Shown: piece by piece, positions 43,385 through 53,068 of the stretch
Position numbering within the stretch: position 1 is the stretch's first letter
Layout: each line of letters begins with the position of its first letter
DNA from: an uncultured Bacilli bacterium
Lineage (GTDB): Bacteria; Bacillota_I; Bacilli_A; RF39; UBA660
Reading direction: 5' to 3'
Assembly: GCA_910584085.1 (NCBI GenBank)
Contig: CAJTZY010000004.1
Location: 44,399 to 108,398 of the forward strand
Length of the DNA: 64,000 nt
Position numbers and translations under genes: made by a program
Notes under the pieces: generated by a model
Databases searched by the model: none
What the model was told of the DNA's origin: nothing
Seen by the model: the letters and a program-made list of their open reading frames with translations, nothing else

Positions 43385-45242
43385 AAAAATATTCCTTTTT
43401 AATATATACCATAATTAGTGAGATGTCTGCAGGATTTACTCCACTAATTCGTATTGCTTGCCCTATTGATGTTGGTCTAATTGTCTTTAATTTCTGTTTT
43501 GCTTCGCTTGCTAAGTTATGTATTTTGTCATAATTTATATCTTCTGGTATCTTTTTATTATCTAAATCAACCATTTTATTTGCTTCATCAAGGGCTTTTT
43601 TTATATATCCTTCATATTTTATATTTATTTCTACTTGTTCAAGTATTTCTAATGAATACTCTTTATCTAAATATTTAATTAAATTTTCTATTTTTACTTC
43701 TGGCCTTTTAATTAGATTGTATAAAGTTATTGAGTCTTTTAATTCTGATAATCCTAATGAGGTTAAATATTCATTTGTTTCTTTTTTAGGTGTTAATTTA
43801 ATATTTTTTAAATACTCAGTAAGTTCTTCTATTTGTTTTTTCTTATCTAAAAATTTATTATATTTTTCTTGTGATACTAAACCTACTTTATAACCATAAT
43901 CTCTAAGACGAATATCTGCATTATCATGTCGAAGTAATAATCTGTATTCAGCACGTGATGTGAGTAATCTATATGGATCAATGATTCCTTTAGTTACTAA
44001 ATCATCTATTAATACACCAATATATGCTTCATTTCTTTTTAATATAAGAGGTTCTTTTTCTTCTAATTTTAGACTTGCATTTATTCCAGCTATTAAACCT
44101 TGGCATGCTGCTTCCTCATAACCACTTGTACCATTTATCTGTCCAGCTGTAAATAAATTTTCAATTACTTTTGTTTCAAGTGACTGTTTAAGTTGTTTTG
44201 AATCAATCGCATCATATTCTATTGCATATGCAAACCTTCTTATAATTGCATTTTCTAACCCTGGCAAAGAATGTACCATTTTTTCTTGTATATCTTTTGG
44301 CATACTTGTTGAAAATCCCTGTATATATATATCATCATAATATATACTTTCTGGTTCTAAGAATAATTGATGACGTTCTTTGTCAGCAAATCTTACTACT
44401 TTATCTTCTATGGATGGACAATATCTTGGGCCTACACCTTTTATATCATTAAGTCCGCCATACATACTGGATTTAGTTAAATTATCTTTTATTATTTCAT
44501 GAGTAGTAGAATTAGTATATATTAAATGACATGGAATTTGCTTATCTTTATCATAGTATATTTCATTATCAAAACTAAAAGTCCAATATCTATCATCCCC
44601 TAATTCTTCTTTAGTTTTAGAAAAATCAATTGAGCTTTTTTCTATTCTTTGTGGAGTTCCAGTTTTAAGTCTAATTACATTAAAGCCATATTTTCTTAAT
44701 TTATCACTTAAATGATTACTTGGCTTTTCTCCATGTGGACCCTCTCTTGTTCTAGTATCTCCAACAAGTATATCAGCTTTTAAGTATGTTCCTGTTGTAA
44801 GAATTACAGAACTTGCATATATTTTTTCTCCATTTTCAAGTACTATTCCTTTTATTATATTATTTTCTATTATTAAATCTTCTACTATTGCTTCTTTTAT
44901 TTCTAAATTGGGTGTAACACTCAAAGTATTTAACATATTTTTTGGATATGTTATTTTATCTGCTTGAGCTCTTAAAGCGCGAACAGCTGGTCCTTTAGCA
45001 CTATTAAGCATTTTTATTTGAAGTAAACTTTTATCTGCATTACGCCCCATCTCTCCACCTAGTGCGTCTATTTCTCTTACAACAATACCTTTAGCACTTC
45101 CACCTATAGAGGGATTACATGGCATATCTGCTATATTTTTAATATTTCCTGTTACTAATAATGTTTTATGCCCTTTTCTTGCACATGCTAAACTTGCTTC
45201 ACATCCAGCATGTCCACCACCTACTACTATAACTTCATACAT
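43371..45242 (-). CDS. mnmG: tRNA uridine-5-carboxymethylaminomethyl modification protein MnmG (GidA)
   Basis: 623 residues. The FAD dinucleotide motif VVGGGHAGCEASLA is at the N-terminus. The GidA signatures GGSAKGIVVREIDALGGEMG and GQINGTSGYEEAACQGL, and the C-terminal AIRISGVNPADISLI, are present. With MnmE (47633) it makes cmnm5U34 in tRNA wobble positions. The gene order mnmE-mnmG-rsmG is ancestral, though here a 626-residue membrane protein gene has been inserted between mnmE and mnmG. Confidence 0.97.
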   Translation of the reverse strand: MYEVIVVGGGHAGCEASLACARKGHKTLLVTGNIKNIADMPCNPSIGGSAKGIVVREIDALGGEMGRNADKSLLQIKMLNSAKGPAVRALRAQADKITYPKNMLNTLSVTPNLEIKEAIVEDLIIENNIIKGIVLENGEKIYASSVILTTGTYLKADILVGDTRTREGPHGEKPSNHLSDKLRKYGFNVIRLKTGTPQRIEKSSIDFSKTKEELGDDRYWTFSFDNEIYYDKDKQIPCHLIYTNSTTHEIIKDNLTKSSMYGGLNDIKGVGPRYCPSIEDKVVRFADKERHQLFLEPESIYYDDIYIQGFSTSMPKDIQEKMVHSLPGLENAIIRRFAYAIEYDAIDSKQLKQSLETKVIENLFTAGQINGTSGYEEAACQGLIAGINASLKLEEKEPLILKRNEAYIGVLIDDLVTKGIIDPYRLLTSRAEYRLLLRHDNADIRLRDYGYKVGLVSQEKYNKFLDKKKQIEELTEYLKNIKLTPKKETNEYLTSLGLSELKDSITLYNLIKRPEVKIENLIKYLDKEYSLEILEQVEINIKYEGYIKKALDEANKMVDLDNKKIPEDINYDKIHNLASEAKQKLKTIRPTSIGQAIRISGVNPADISLIMVYIKKEYFYESK

Positions 45243-45326
45243 ATTTACACCTCAATTCATCTTTTAGTATTATACTATCTTTTTTTTATTTTAACAATAA
45301 AAATAGTTTAATTAATTTTAATAAAA

Positions 45327-45352
45327 AAAGTAACAAATAGTTTGCTACTCTT
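45327..45352 (-). terminator. Terminator of the HExxH protein gene
   Basis: On the - strand AGTAGCAAA and TTTGTTACT pair over 9 bp (one G-T) with a 3-nt loop, followed by T7. Confidence 0.75.
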
Positions 45353-45359
45353 TAATACT

Positions 45360-47240
45360 TTATCTAATCATATTGTTATTATTAATTCTGATTGTTTGAT
45401 CTGGAAACATTTCCTTTATTGTTGGAACCATATATTTTATATTTTTTAAAATTCCATTTTCATCATAATTTACTATAGCTTTTTCATTACTTATTTCACA
45501 ATCAACTAATATATTTCTATAACATATATAACTTGCTTTTTCTATTTCTGTTAAATTTTTCCCATCAACTATTTCATAATATTTAGCAATTATCAATCCT
45601 TTTTCTAAAGCTTCTTCTATATCTTCATAAAATTTTCCATCTTGTTCTATTTTATTTTTAAATATTACAAAATCAGAAAATGGACTCCAATTTACTGATA
45701 CATTTTCATTAGTTGGAATATATTGAACTTCAATATTTTTTATTTTATTTAATCTTCTATGTTGATATTCAATATTTACCAGCAAATTAGAAGAAGAAAA
45801 ATCATCCTTTAATTTTTGATATTCAGGATTATTTTGTAGTTCTATATTTAACTTATCATACTCTTCTTTTGATATTTCTTTTAAGTATAACTCATTATAA
45901 ATATCATAAATAGGTGTTACTAACCCAAGTTCTTGTGCTTTAGAACAATCAATATTCAGGAAACTTTCTTGCATTTTTTCTTCATTAAAGTATATTTTAT
46001 CTATATGTAAATCATGTATACCATATATATTTATATCGTCTCTTATATCTTTTAAATTTATATTTCTATAAAGATTTGATATTAGTTCTGTTATTCTTTT
46101 ACTTTTATTTTCTTCAGATATTTTTAAAGGAGTCTGTTTCAAATATAAAATTAATTCATTTGCTTCACTTTCAATTAAATTATTTTTTATAATATTTACT
46201 AAGTTGGTATCATCTCCACCAAACACTGTTTCCCATATTACTTTTGGTCCTATTGTATCCATAAGTAATTTAATGTTATAAACAGGAACTTGATAACTAT
46301 CTATTATTTTATTTAAATATTCAAAAGCGACAATCTCAGCTGTTGCTTCAATTAAATACATATATTCACAATTACATGATTGTAATAAATGAATATATTC
46401 ATGTTTAAAAACAGATTCACAATCAATATTTTCTCTTAAATGTAATACATTTGGTGTTAACTGATTATAATATCCAGCAAAATCTTTTGCAATATCTCCT
46501 GTTTTATAATAATCTTTACTATAAATTTCAATACTTATACCATTTAATCTATCACTTATTACATATTCCATATTTGTATCTTTATAATATTCAAATACAT
46601 CTTTTAATAATGTTTCATTGGTTGCTATTTCCTTCATTGATTGTGGCAATGATGAGGAATTAATAAGTTCTATTGCTTCATCTATATCTATAGATTCTAA
46701 ATTTACATTTTCTTCTTCAGGAGTAGAATAAACTATATTTGGTTTATCTATATCTGAAATAATAATTGATTCAGAATTATTTATAATAGTTTTTGAAATA
46801 GGTATACCAATAGATAATCCAATTAATATAGCCGGTAAAATAGTCACAAATCTTTTAGATAATTTTACAACAGAATTATCTATCTTAAATTTTTTACCAT
46901 CGCTATTATTGTTTTCCCTATTTGAATTATTATAAACATTTAAGTCTTCTCCATTATTCATAAATAGCATTTCAAAGTCTTCTACACCATTTTTTAAATA
47001 ATGTTTTATATTATTTTCTTTATCTAAATAAACTTTATAATCTAAATAATCTTCTATATAAATACAATTTTCATGAACTCTTAATAAATCATATATTTTA
47101 TTTATTATATTTTTATCTACTGGTTTAATATCACTATTTTGAATACTATATCCATAATAAATTAAACTATTGTTCTCATTTTTTAAATATAAATATTCAT
47201 CTTCTTTTGTTACTGTATTTTCTATTATTGCACTTAACAT
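45360..47240 (-). CDS. Membrane-anchored HExxH protein, putative zincin metallopeptidase
   Basis: 626 residues. An N-terminal cytoplasmic part of about 125 residues precedes one membrane helix (about 131-155). The outside part contains HEYIH at 280-284 in FKHEYIHLLQS, with EATAE about 14 residues later (Glu298 or Glu302 could be the third zinc ligand). That layout is a gluzincin or similar metallopeptidase. The family is unrecognised. It ends in IRINNNNMIR. It interrupts the mnmE-mnmG pair, and a decayed C-terminal fragment of a paralogue lies just upstream at 47365-47600. GAGGTG precedes the ATG. Confidence 0.66.
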   Translation of the reverse strand: MLSAIIENTVTKEDEYLYLKNENNSLIYYGYSIQNSDIKPVDKNIINKIYDLLRVHENCIYIEDYLDYKVYLDKENNIKHYLKNGVEDFEMLFMNNGEDLNVYNNSNRENNNSDGKKFKIDNSVVKLSKRFVTILPAILIGLSIGIPISKTIINNSESIIISDIDKPNIVYSTPEEENVNLESIDIDEAIELINSSSLPQSMKEIATNETLLKDVFEYYKDTNMEYVISDRLNGISIEIYSKDYYKTGDIAKDFAGYYNQLTPNVLHLRENIDCESVFKHEYIHLLQSCNCEYMYLIEATAEIVAFEYLNKIIDSYQVPVYNIKLLMDTIGPKVIWETVFGGDDTNLVNIIKNNLIESEANELILYLKQTPLKISEENKSKRITELISNLYRNINLKDIRDDINIYGIHDLHIDKIYFNEEKMQESFLNIDCSKAQELGLVTPIYDIYNELYLKEISKEEYDKLNIELQNNPEYQKLKDDFSSSNLLVNIEYQHRRLNKIKNIEVQYIPTNENVSVNWSPFSDFVIFKNKIEQDGKFYEDIEEALEKGLIIAKYYEIVDGKNLTEIEKASYICYRNILVDCEISNEKAIVNYDENGILKNIKYMVPTIKEMFPDQTIRINNNNMIR

Positions 47241-47331
47241 ATTACTACACCTCTTCCGTATTATATATTTATATTATAGCATCTAATTAATATTTTAACA
47301 AATAATTATAGATTATTTTATATCTAAAAAA

Positions 47332-47354
47332 ATACAAAATTACACATTTTGTAT
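47332..47354 (-). terminator. Terminator after the HExxH paralogue remnant
   Basis: ATACAAAAT and ATTTTGTAT make a 9-bp stem with a 5-nt loop, and a T7 run follows on the - strand. Confidence 0.8.
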
Positions 47355-47364
47355 CATTAATGTT

Positions 47365-47600
47365 TTATCTAATCATATTATTATCATTTTACCTCTAATT
47401 GTTTGATCTGGAAACATTTTTTTATTGTAAAATTATTATAGGCTACACCTTTTATAACTCCATCCTCATCGTAAACCACGGAAACAATTTCATCTGCTAC
47501 TTTGATTGCCTGTCCAAAACAAATTTTTTTTGAAACACTGAGATTGTCTAAATCACTTATTTTCTCAAAAAATTTTTCTCTTAAAAATGTGTATTTATAA
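47365..47600 (-). pseudogene. C-terminal remnant of a paralogue of the HExxH protein
   Basis: Read on the - strand, the end encodes KMFPDQTIRG, then after a frameshift DNNMIR and stop, matching the EMFPDQTIRINNNNMIR end of the 45360 gene. Upstream, SVVYDEDGVIKGV resembles its YDENGILKNI segment. The frame is broken, and no HExxH part or start codon remains. It lies between mnmE and the intact paralogue, so a tandem duplication with decay of one copy is likely. This accounts for most of the 390-bp gap. Confidence 0.75.
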
Positions 47601-47632
47601 TAGCAATTTATTCCTTATAAGTCAATGTTTTT

Positions 47633-48982
47633 TTATTTTCCCAAACAAAATTGACTAAATAATTGATCTATCAATTCATCTGAATATGTTTCCCCTATTA
47701 TTTCTCCTAAAATAGACCACATTTGTTTTAAATCTATTTCTACCATATCAACTGGCATATTATTTTTTATTCCATCTTTTACTGATTCTAATGATTCTAA
47801 TGATTTTTTTAAAAGTGAAATTGAACGTGCACTACTTAAATAAGTTAAATCTTGATTATCAAATTCTTCTAAATTAAACATTTCTTTAATTTTATTTCTT
47901 AATTCATCTATTCCTATATCATTTTTTATAGACATTTCTATATAGTTAGATAAATCTGATAAATCAATATTTTTTGCTAAATCTATTTTATTTACTATAA
48001 TTATATGTTTTCTATCTTTAATTTTATTTAATATTACTTTTTCCTCTTCTGTTATTTTTTCATTGTAATTTAATATATAAAGTATTAAATCTGCTTCATC
48101 TATTAAATCCAAACTTTTTTTTACTCCTATACTTTCTACAACATCATCAGTTTTTCTAATTCCTGCTGTATCTATTATATTAAGAAGTATTCCATCTATT
48201 TGGATATCACCTTCTACTATATCACGAGTTGTTCCTGCAATATCGGTAACTATTGCTTTTTCTTCATTTAGTAATCTATTTAATATACTACTTTTTCCTA
48301 CATTTGGACTACCTATTATAATTGTTTTAATGCCCTCTTTAATTATTTTCATATCACTTGATTTACTTAATATATTTTTTATTTCTTTTTCTATATCGTC
48401 TACATTATCAAGTATCATTTTATTTGTCATTTCTTCTATATCTTCATATTCTGGATAATCTATATTTACTTCAATATTTGCAAGTATTTCTATTACTTTT
48501 TGTCTTAAATTACGAATTAATTTTGATACTTCACCGTTTACTTGATTTATAGCAAGATTTCTTGATTTTTCTGTTTTTGCGGTAATTAAATCCATTACTC
48601 CTTCTGCTTCTATTAAATCTATTCTTCCATTTAAAAATGCTCTTTTAGTAAACTCTCCAGGTTCTGCTAATCTACAACCATTTGTTAAAAGTAATTCAAG
48701 TACTTTATTTGTAATTGCAATTCCACCATGTGTATTTATTTCTATTATATCTTCACGTGTAAATGTTTTTGGAGCACGCATTACACTAACTAAAACCTCA
48801 TCAATTATATTATTTTTATCCACTATATGTCCATAATTTATAGTGTGACTATCTACTTTATTTAAATCTTTTCCAACAAAGATTTTATTTACTATATCTA
48901 TTGCATTATTTCCACTTACTCGGATAATTGCTATCGCACTACTCCCAAGTGTTGTTGAAATGGCTGCTATTGTGTCATTCAT
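47633..48982 (-). CDS. mnmE: tRNA uridine-5-carboxymethylaminomethyl modification GTPase MnmE (TrmE)
   Basis: 449 residues from the ATG at 48982, which has AAGGAG eight bases upstream; the frame begins 11 codons earlier. The N-terminal folate-binding domain contains GGIAITNKVLELLLTNG and PGEFTKRAFLNGRIDLIEAEG. The G domain has GSPNVGKSS, DIAGTTRD and DTAGIR, and the protein ends in CLGK, the one-carbon-binding C-x-GK motif. It partners MnmG. Confidence 0.97.
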   Translation of the reverse strand: MNDTIAAISTTLGSSAIAIIRVSGNNAIDIVNKIFVGKDLNKVDSHTINYGHIVDKNNIIDEVLVSVMRAPKTFTREDIIEINTHGGIAITNKVLELLLTNGCRLAEPGEFTKRAFLNGRIDLIEAEGVMDLITAKTEKSRNLAINQVNGEVSKLIRNLRQKVIEILANIEVNIDYPEYEDIEEMTNKMILDNVDDIEKEIKNILSKSSDMKIIKEGIKTIIIGSPNVGKSSILNRLLNEEKAIVTDIAGTTRDIVEGDIQIDGILLNIIDTAGIRKTDDVVESIGVKKSLDLIDEADLILYILNYNEKITEEEKVILNKIKDRKHIIIVNKIDLAKNIDLSDLSNYIEMSIKNDIGIDELRNKIKEMFNLEEFDNQDLTYLSSARSISLLKKSLESLESVKDGIKNNMPVDMVEIDLKQMWSILGEIIGETYSDELIDQLFSQFCLGK

Positions 48983-49049
48983 ATAATCGCTCCTTTTTAT
49001 ATGTATATAATACACTACAATTTTAATAATTGCAATTAAGTATTAAAAA

Positions 49050-49070
49050 TGTTAACAAAAATTGTTAACA
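49050..49070 (-). terminator. Terminator of the Fic gene
   Basis: TGTTAACAA and TTGTTAACA form a 9-bp stem with a 3-nt loop. On the - strand TTTTTAA follows. Confidence 0.8.
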
Positions 49071-49094
49071 CTAGTTCTATTATTAAATATTTTT

Positions 49095-50087
49095 TTAATC
49101 TTTATAATACATTTGATTTTTACTAGTTGGTTTTTCTGGAATAGTAAGTTTAATTAATCCTTGCCTTATTGCTGGATCTAGATATTGTTTACGTAGTGTC
49201 TCCTTTGATTTTATTCCTAATCTTTCCATTATTTCATTTGCTGAAACTGGCTCATCTAATTCCATTATCTTAAGTAGCTTATTAATATTTATAGATTCAC
49301 TATTAAGCTTTATATTTGGGGCTGCTATTACTTCATTTAATGTTTCATCAATCATATGTAACATAAATTCTATAAATACATTGGAATTACCATTTTTATG
49401 ACAAGCAGCAATTGACTTATAATATTCATCTTGGTATTTATAAATTTGTGATTCTAATGGCAAATATTCAAAAATTTCTTTAAAATTGTATAAAATGATA
49501 TTTTGCCATAATCTTACAGTTCTTCCATTACCATCACTAAAAGGATGAATGAATACAAATTCATAATGAAATATACTTGAAAGTATTAATGGATGAATTA
49601 TGTCTTTATTTTTTTTCATCCAATTAAATAGACTATTCATAAGTGAATCAACTTTATTTTCTGGAGGACAAATAAATATACATTTATCACCATCAAATAC
49701 TCCTTCAGCACATTTTCTAAATTCTCCAGAATCGTCTATAGTTAAATATCCTATCACTCCGTGAATTTTTTTTAAATCTTCAATAGAATATGGATTCATA
49801 TTTTTTAACATTTGATATGCCTTATAAGCATTTTTTACTTCTTGAATTTCTTTTTGTGGTCCTAAAACTATCTTTCCATTTATTACATCTTTAACTTGCT
49901 CATAACTTAAATTATTATTTTCTATTGCTAAAGATGAATGGATTGAATTTATTCTATTTTGTTTTCGTAGTTGCGGCATTTTATTTAAATTATTATAATT
50001 ATCTAATTTTCCAATCTTTTCCATAATATTTGAAACTTTTGACAACATTTCATTAGTTATTTCAAAAGGTGGTACATATTTATTCAT
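49095..50087 (-). CDS. Fic-family protein (class II, with N-terminal inhibitory helix)
   Basis: 330 residues. The catalytic motif HPFSDGNGRTVR (181-192) is complete. An inhibitory motif SLAIEN at 52-57 fits the [ST]xxxE[GN] helix that keeps class II Fic enzymes self-inhibited. A C-terminal winged helix (about 262-325, SANEIMERLGIKSKETLRKQYLDPAIRQGLI) follows. It would AMPylate a protein target using ATP. The target is unknown; many stand-alone Fic proteins of this layout modify host-cell or housekeeping ATPases such as GyrB/ParE. It is inserted between khpB and mnmE. Confidence 0.9.
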   Translation of the reverse strand: MNKYVPPFEITNEMLSKVSNIMEKIGKLDNYNNLNKMPQLRKQNRINSIHSSLAIENNNLSYEQVKDVINGKIVLGPQKEIQEVKNAYKAYQMLKNMNPYSIEDLKKIHGVIGYLTIDDSGEFRKCAEGVFDGDKCIFICPPENKVDSLMNSLFNWMKKNKDIIHPLILSSIFHYEFVFIHPFSDGNGRTVRLWQNIILYNFKEIFEYLPLESQIYKYQDEYYKSIAACHKNGNSNVFIEFMLHMIDETLNEVIAAPNIKLNSESININKLLKIMELDEPVSANEIMERLGIKSKETLRKQYLDPAIRQGLIKLTIPEKPTSKNQMYYKD

Positions 50088-50229
50088 TAAATCACCTCAT
50101 TTTATTATATTTAGTATACCATTTTTTCTATCATTTATCAATACATCTTACTTAAATCTTGCTTAAATCTTACTCATATTAATTTACTTAATTTATTAAT
50201 TTTCAATAAATTTAAAATTAAGACTTAAA

Positions 50230-50252
50230 AAGAAGTGATTCATTCACTTCAA
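50230..50252 (-). terminator. Terminator after khpB
   Basis: On the - strand GAAGTGA and TCACTTC form a 7-bp stem followed by TTTTT. Confidence 0.75.
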
Positions 50253-50268
50253 TTATCATTTCTTTATA

Positions 50269-50865
50269 TTATTTTTCTATATATTTAATAACTACAGCTC
50301 TTTCTGGCTCTTCTCCAACACTTTCTGTTTCTATATTATAATATTCACTTGCTATAGAATGAACAATTCTTCTTTTATATGAATTCATTGGATCTAGTTT
50401 TACCTCATCTTTCGTCTTCATAACTTCATTTATTATATTTTTTATATCTCTTTCAAAGAATTTTTCTTTTTTTACTTTATAATTAGATGCATCTAAATTT
50501 ATTTTTACATTAAATTTAATTTGATTGCTTAATGTTTGTCTAATTAAATTCTGAAGTGAAGTAAGTGTTCTACCATCTTTACCTATTAATATAGGATTAT
50601 TATTTGAAAACATTTTAACGCTAAATACATCATCTTCTTCATCTATTTCAATTTTAGTTTCAAGTCCCATATCACTAGTTATTTTTTCTAAATAGTTTTT
50701 TGTAAATTCTTTTATATCTTCTTTTTTTACAACTTCCATATTGTATTTTTCATTTTCTTCATATTCTTTAGTTAAGATTTCATTATTATAAACGTCTAGT
50801 TCATCTAAACATTTTAATCTGCAATTTTCTTCTGTATCACTTTCAAATTTGTAAACTTCTATCAT
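50269..50865 (-). CDS. khpB: RNA-binding protein KhpB (Jag)
   Basis: 198 residues with three parts: a Jag-N-like N-terminus (VYKFESDTEENCRLKCLDELD), a KH domain (PILIGKDGRTLTSLQNLIRQ, near 92-111) and an R3H domain (SYKRRIVHSIASEYYNIETE then GEEPERAVVIKYIE). KhpB acts with KhpA as a small-RNA or mRNA binding pair and affects cell elongation in streptococci. It starts 1 bp from the end of yidC, the conserved rpmH-rnpA-yidC-jag order. Confidence 0.93.
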   Translation of the reverse strand: MIEVYKFESDTEENCRLKCLDELDVYNNEILTKEYEENEKYNMEVVKKEDIKEFTKNYLEKITSDMGLETKIEIDEEDDVFSVKMFSNNNPILIGKDGRTLTSLQNLIRQTLSNQIKFNVKINLDASNYKVKKEKFFERDIKNIINEVMKTKDEVKLDPMNSYKRRIVHSIASEYYNIETESVGEEPERAVVIKYIEK

Positions 50866-50866
50866 A

Positions 50867-51868
50867 TTACTTACTCCTTTTATTTTTTATTAATAATCCC
50901 TGTATTATTGTGAATAAACTATTTGTTACCCAATAAAATATGATTGCTGTTGACATACTAAATGATGTAATAAATATCATAACTATCATTATATTAAACA
51001 TCATATTCATTTGTTTAGCTTGATCTCCAGACATACTATTTTTATTCATTTTAAATGAGAAATAAGTAACAACTCCTACCAATATTGGTAATATTAAATA
51101 ATACCAACTACCTGCTCCAGCACCTGCTAATGGTGTCATTCCCATATGAAGTCCTAAAAATTTACTTTCAAATAATATTGGTAATCTATATAGTGCTTCA
51201 TAGAAAGCAAAGAATAAAGGTATTTGTAAAAATCCCATTAAGCATCCTGAAATAGGATTTATTTTATATTCTTTATATATAGCCATCATTTCATTTGATT
51301 TCATCATCATTGATTGTTGATCTGTCTTTCCTGCGTATTTCTTTTCAATTTTTTGTAATTTTGGTTGGGCTTCCTTTATACTTTCTGATTGTTTTAATGA
51401 TTTATATGTAATTGGAAATAAAATTAATTTTATTAATAAAGTTACTACTATGATTGAAAGTCCATAACTATTTCCAAGTAATTTACCTATATTAACTATT
51501 ACCCATGCAAGTGGCTTTACGAATACACTAGTCCAAAACGATTCATATCCACCTTCAACTACTGAAATTTCAGTACATACAGGAAGCTTATCTATATCTA
51601 AAATATTTTTTGTCTTTTTTTCATAATCTTTTTTTGATAAATCTCCATCTTCATACATCTTCTTATAATCTTGTTGCTTTTTCTCTATTGCGTCTACATA
51701 AGTTTGTCTTAACTCATTTGGTCTGCATAATACATTTTCAACCAATGTTACTTTTGTAGTTTTATCTGTGATTACTTTTCCATTCGCATCTTTTAATTGT
51801 TTTGTACACCCTGTAAGTAAAAATACTGCTATAAATATTATAACTAAAAATTTTTTATTTTTTTTCAT
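50867..51868 (-). CDS. yidC: Membrane protein insertase YidC
   Basis: 333 residues. It has a lipoprotein signal (FLLTGC, Cys near 21) and an extracytoplasmic region to about 110. Five conserved helices start with FVKPLAWVIVNIGKLLGNSYGLSIIVVTLL, and the insertase groove Arg is probably in the LLIKLILFPITYKSLKQS segment. It ends with a basic tail (KNKRSK) that touches the ribosome. It inserts small membrane proteins and works with SecYEG. Its start overlaps rnpA by 14 bp. Confidence 0.96.
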   Translation of the reverse strand: MKKNKKFLVIIFIAVFLLTGCTKQLKDANGKVITDKTTKVTLVENVLCRPNELRQTYVDAIEKKQQDYKKMYEDGDLSKKDYEKKTKNILDIDKLPVCTEISVVEGGYESFWTSVFVKPLAWVIVNIGKLLGNSYGLSIIVVTLLIKLILFPITYKSLKQSESIKEAQPKLQKIEKKYAGKTDQQSMMMKSNEMMAIYKEYKINPISGCLMGFLQIPLFFAFYEALYRLPILFESKFLGLHMGMTPLAGAGAGSWYYLILPILVGVVTYFSFKMNKNSMSGDQAKQMNMMFNIMIVMIFITSFSMSTAIIFYWVTNSLFTIIQGLLIKNKRSK

Positions 51869-52205
51869 CTTTTTTCTCCTTTATTAGATTTAAATTTTTT
51901 AAAGCGATTAATAAATTTTCTTTTCTATCTTCAAAAGATTTTTCATTAATTCCCCTTCCTACTATTATAATACAATTAAAGTTATTTTGATAGTCTTTTT
52001 GGTCAATTATAGACTTTAGTTGCCTTTTTACTCTATTTCTACTTACAGCATTACCTATTTTTTTACCTACAGATAATCCAAATTTATATACATCATTTGT
52101 ATTTTTTTCTAAATATATTATATAATCTTTATATTTATATGGTTTATTATGTTTAATTATTCTATCAAAATCTCGACTATTTTTTAATATGTTTATTTTT
52201 TTCAT
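51855..52205 (-). CDS. rnpA: Ribonuclease P protein component
   Basis: 116 residues from the ATG at 52205, which has AAAGGAAAAGGTG upstream; a GTG two codons earlier is less likely. The RNR signature is in GNAVSRNRVKRQLKSII (near 50-66), and the FGLSVGKKIG strand precedes it. It binds the RNase P RNA and helps process tRNA 5' ends. It lies between rpmH and yidC, separated from rpmH by a terminator hairpin that may reduce read-through. Confidence 0.95.
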   Translation of the reverse strand: MKKINILKNSRDFDRIIKHNKPYKYKDYIIYLEKNTNDVYKFGLSVGKKIGNAVSRNRVKRQLKSIIDQKDYQNNFNCIIIVGRGINEKSFEDRKENLLIALKNLNLIKEKKDEKK

Positions 52206-52230
52206 AGACACCTTTTCCTTTAAAATAAAA

Positions 52231-52256
52231 CCACTGACGAATCAGTGGAATATTAA
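52231..52256 (-). terminator. Hairpin between rpmH and rnpA (terminator or attenuator)
   Basis: On the - strand CCACTGA and TCAGTGG form a 7-bp stem capped by a stable TTCG loop and followed by TTTTATTTT. rnpA begins about 25 bp further on. Confidence 0.85.
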
Positions 52257-52375
52257 TGAGATAAAACTTTACGTCCTTTTCTTCTTCTATTATTAATAAT
52301 TTTAGTTTTCATACGAGCCATGAAACCTAATTTTTTACTTTTTCTATGATTATTTGGTTGATATGTTCTTTTCAT
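52253..52375 (-). CDS. rpmH: 50S ribosomal protein bL34
   Basis: 40 residues, a little shorter than the usual 44-46. It begins [20 protein letters not shown] and has the family ending [11 protein letters not shown]. The start at 52375 has GGAGG eight bases upstream. It is the first gene of the rpmH-rnpA-yidC-khpB group and has a perfect consensus promoter 40 bp upstream. The gene is short enough that simple length filters would miss it. Confidence 0.96.
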   Translation of the reverse strand: MKRTYQPNNHRKSKKLGFMARMKTKIINNRRRKGRKVLSH

Positions 52376-52417
52376 TCTAACACCTCCATACATTAAATTT
52401 TTCTGCTTGCTTTATAA

Positions 52418-52446
52418 ATTATATATATTTTTTCTTATTTTGTCAA
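52418..52446 (-). promoter_or_regulatory. Consensus sigma-A promoter of rpmH-rnpA-yidC
   Basis: On the - strand TTGACA (52446-52441) and TATAAT (52423-52418) are perfect and 17 bp apart. The -35 abuts the stop codon of the preceding gene. Confidence 0.92.
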
Positions 52447-52977
52447 TTATTTTTGGGTGCTTTTTAACTCTTTTTGCTTTACCTTTTCTTTTAAACCATC
52501 AAAACTTGTATTTATTTGTTCTTCTTCTAAATCCTCATTAATTAGTTCTATTACAGATTCTAGAATTTTATTTCTTTGTAAATTTATATTTTCTTCTTTA
52601 TAAAAATTTAATATTTCATTAAAATCTATTATTTTTGTATCTGGATAAATTTCATTAAAGCTAAATACAGACCTACTTCTTCTATTATATCTATAATCTA
52701 TATTAAATCTATATATTTTGTTTTCATATGATATATATAATCTTTCATTTTTATAAGATAATTCTTTTATATTATTTTTTTCTAAATATATTAAAATATT
52801 GCTTAAAACATATTCAAATTTTAAAGAAATAATTTCTTCTTTATCAATGGGCATTGATGTAACTTTACCATCACTATCATAAGTATATATTAAATCATTA
52901 TCCCATATTTTAAAATCTGACATCTTTACTAAAAATTTAAAATAACTCTTAAATTTAATTCTTTCTTCTTTTGTCAT
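52447..52977 (-). CDS. Hypothetical protein
   Basis: 176 residues. It is soluble with mixed beta and helix in the first two thirds (KIWDNDLIYTYDSDGKVTSMPI) and a Lys/Glu-rich C-terminal tail (EKVKQKELKSTQK). There is no membrane segment. I do not recognise the family. It lies between rpmH and the small membrane peptide gene, close to oriC on the rpmH side. GAAGGAGAAAA precedes the ATG. Confidence 0.6.
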   Translation of the reverse strand: MTKEERIKFKSYFKFLVKMSDFKIWDNDLIYTYDSDGKVTSMPIDKEEIISLKFEYVLSNILIYLEKNNIKELSYKNERLYISYENKIYRFNIDYRYNRRSRSVFSFNEIYPDTKIIDFNEILNFYKEENINLQRNKILESVIELINEDLEEEQINTSFDGLKEKVKQKELKSTQK

Positions 52978-53068
52978 TTATTTTCTCCTTCTATAAAACA
53001 TATTATATATTAAATAAATATATTAATCAATAAATTTATGAAAAGAAAAAAATACTAAAATATTATAG

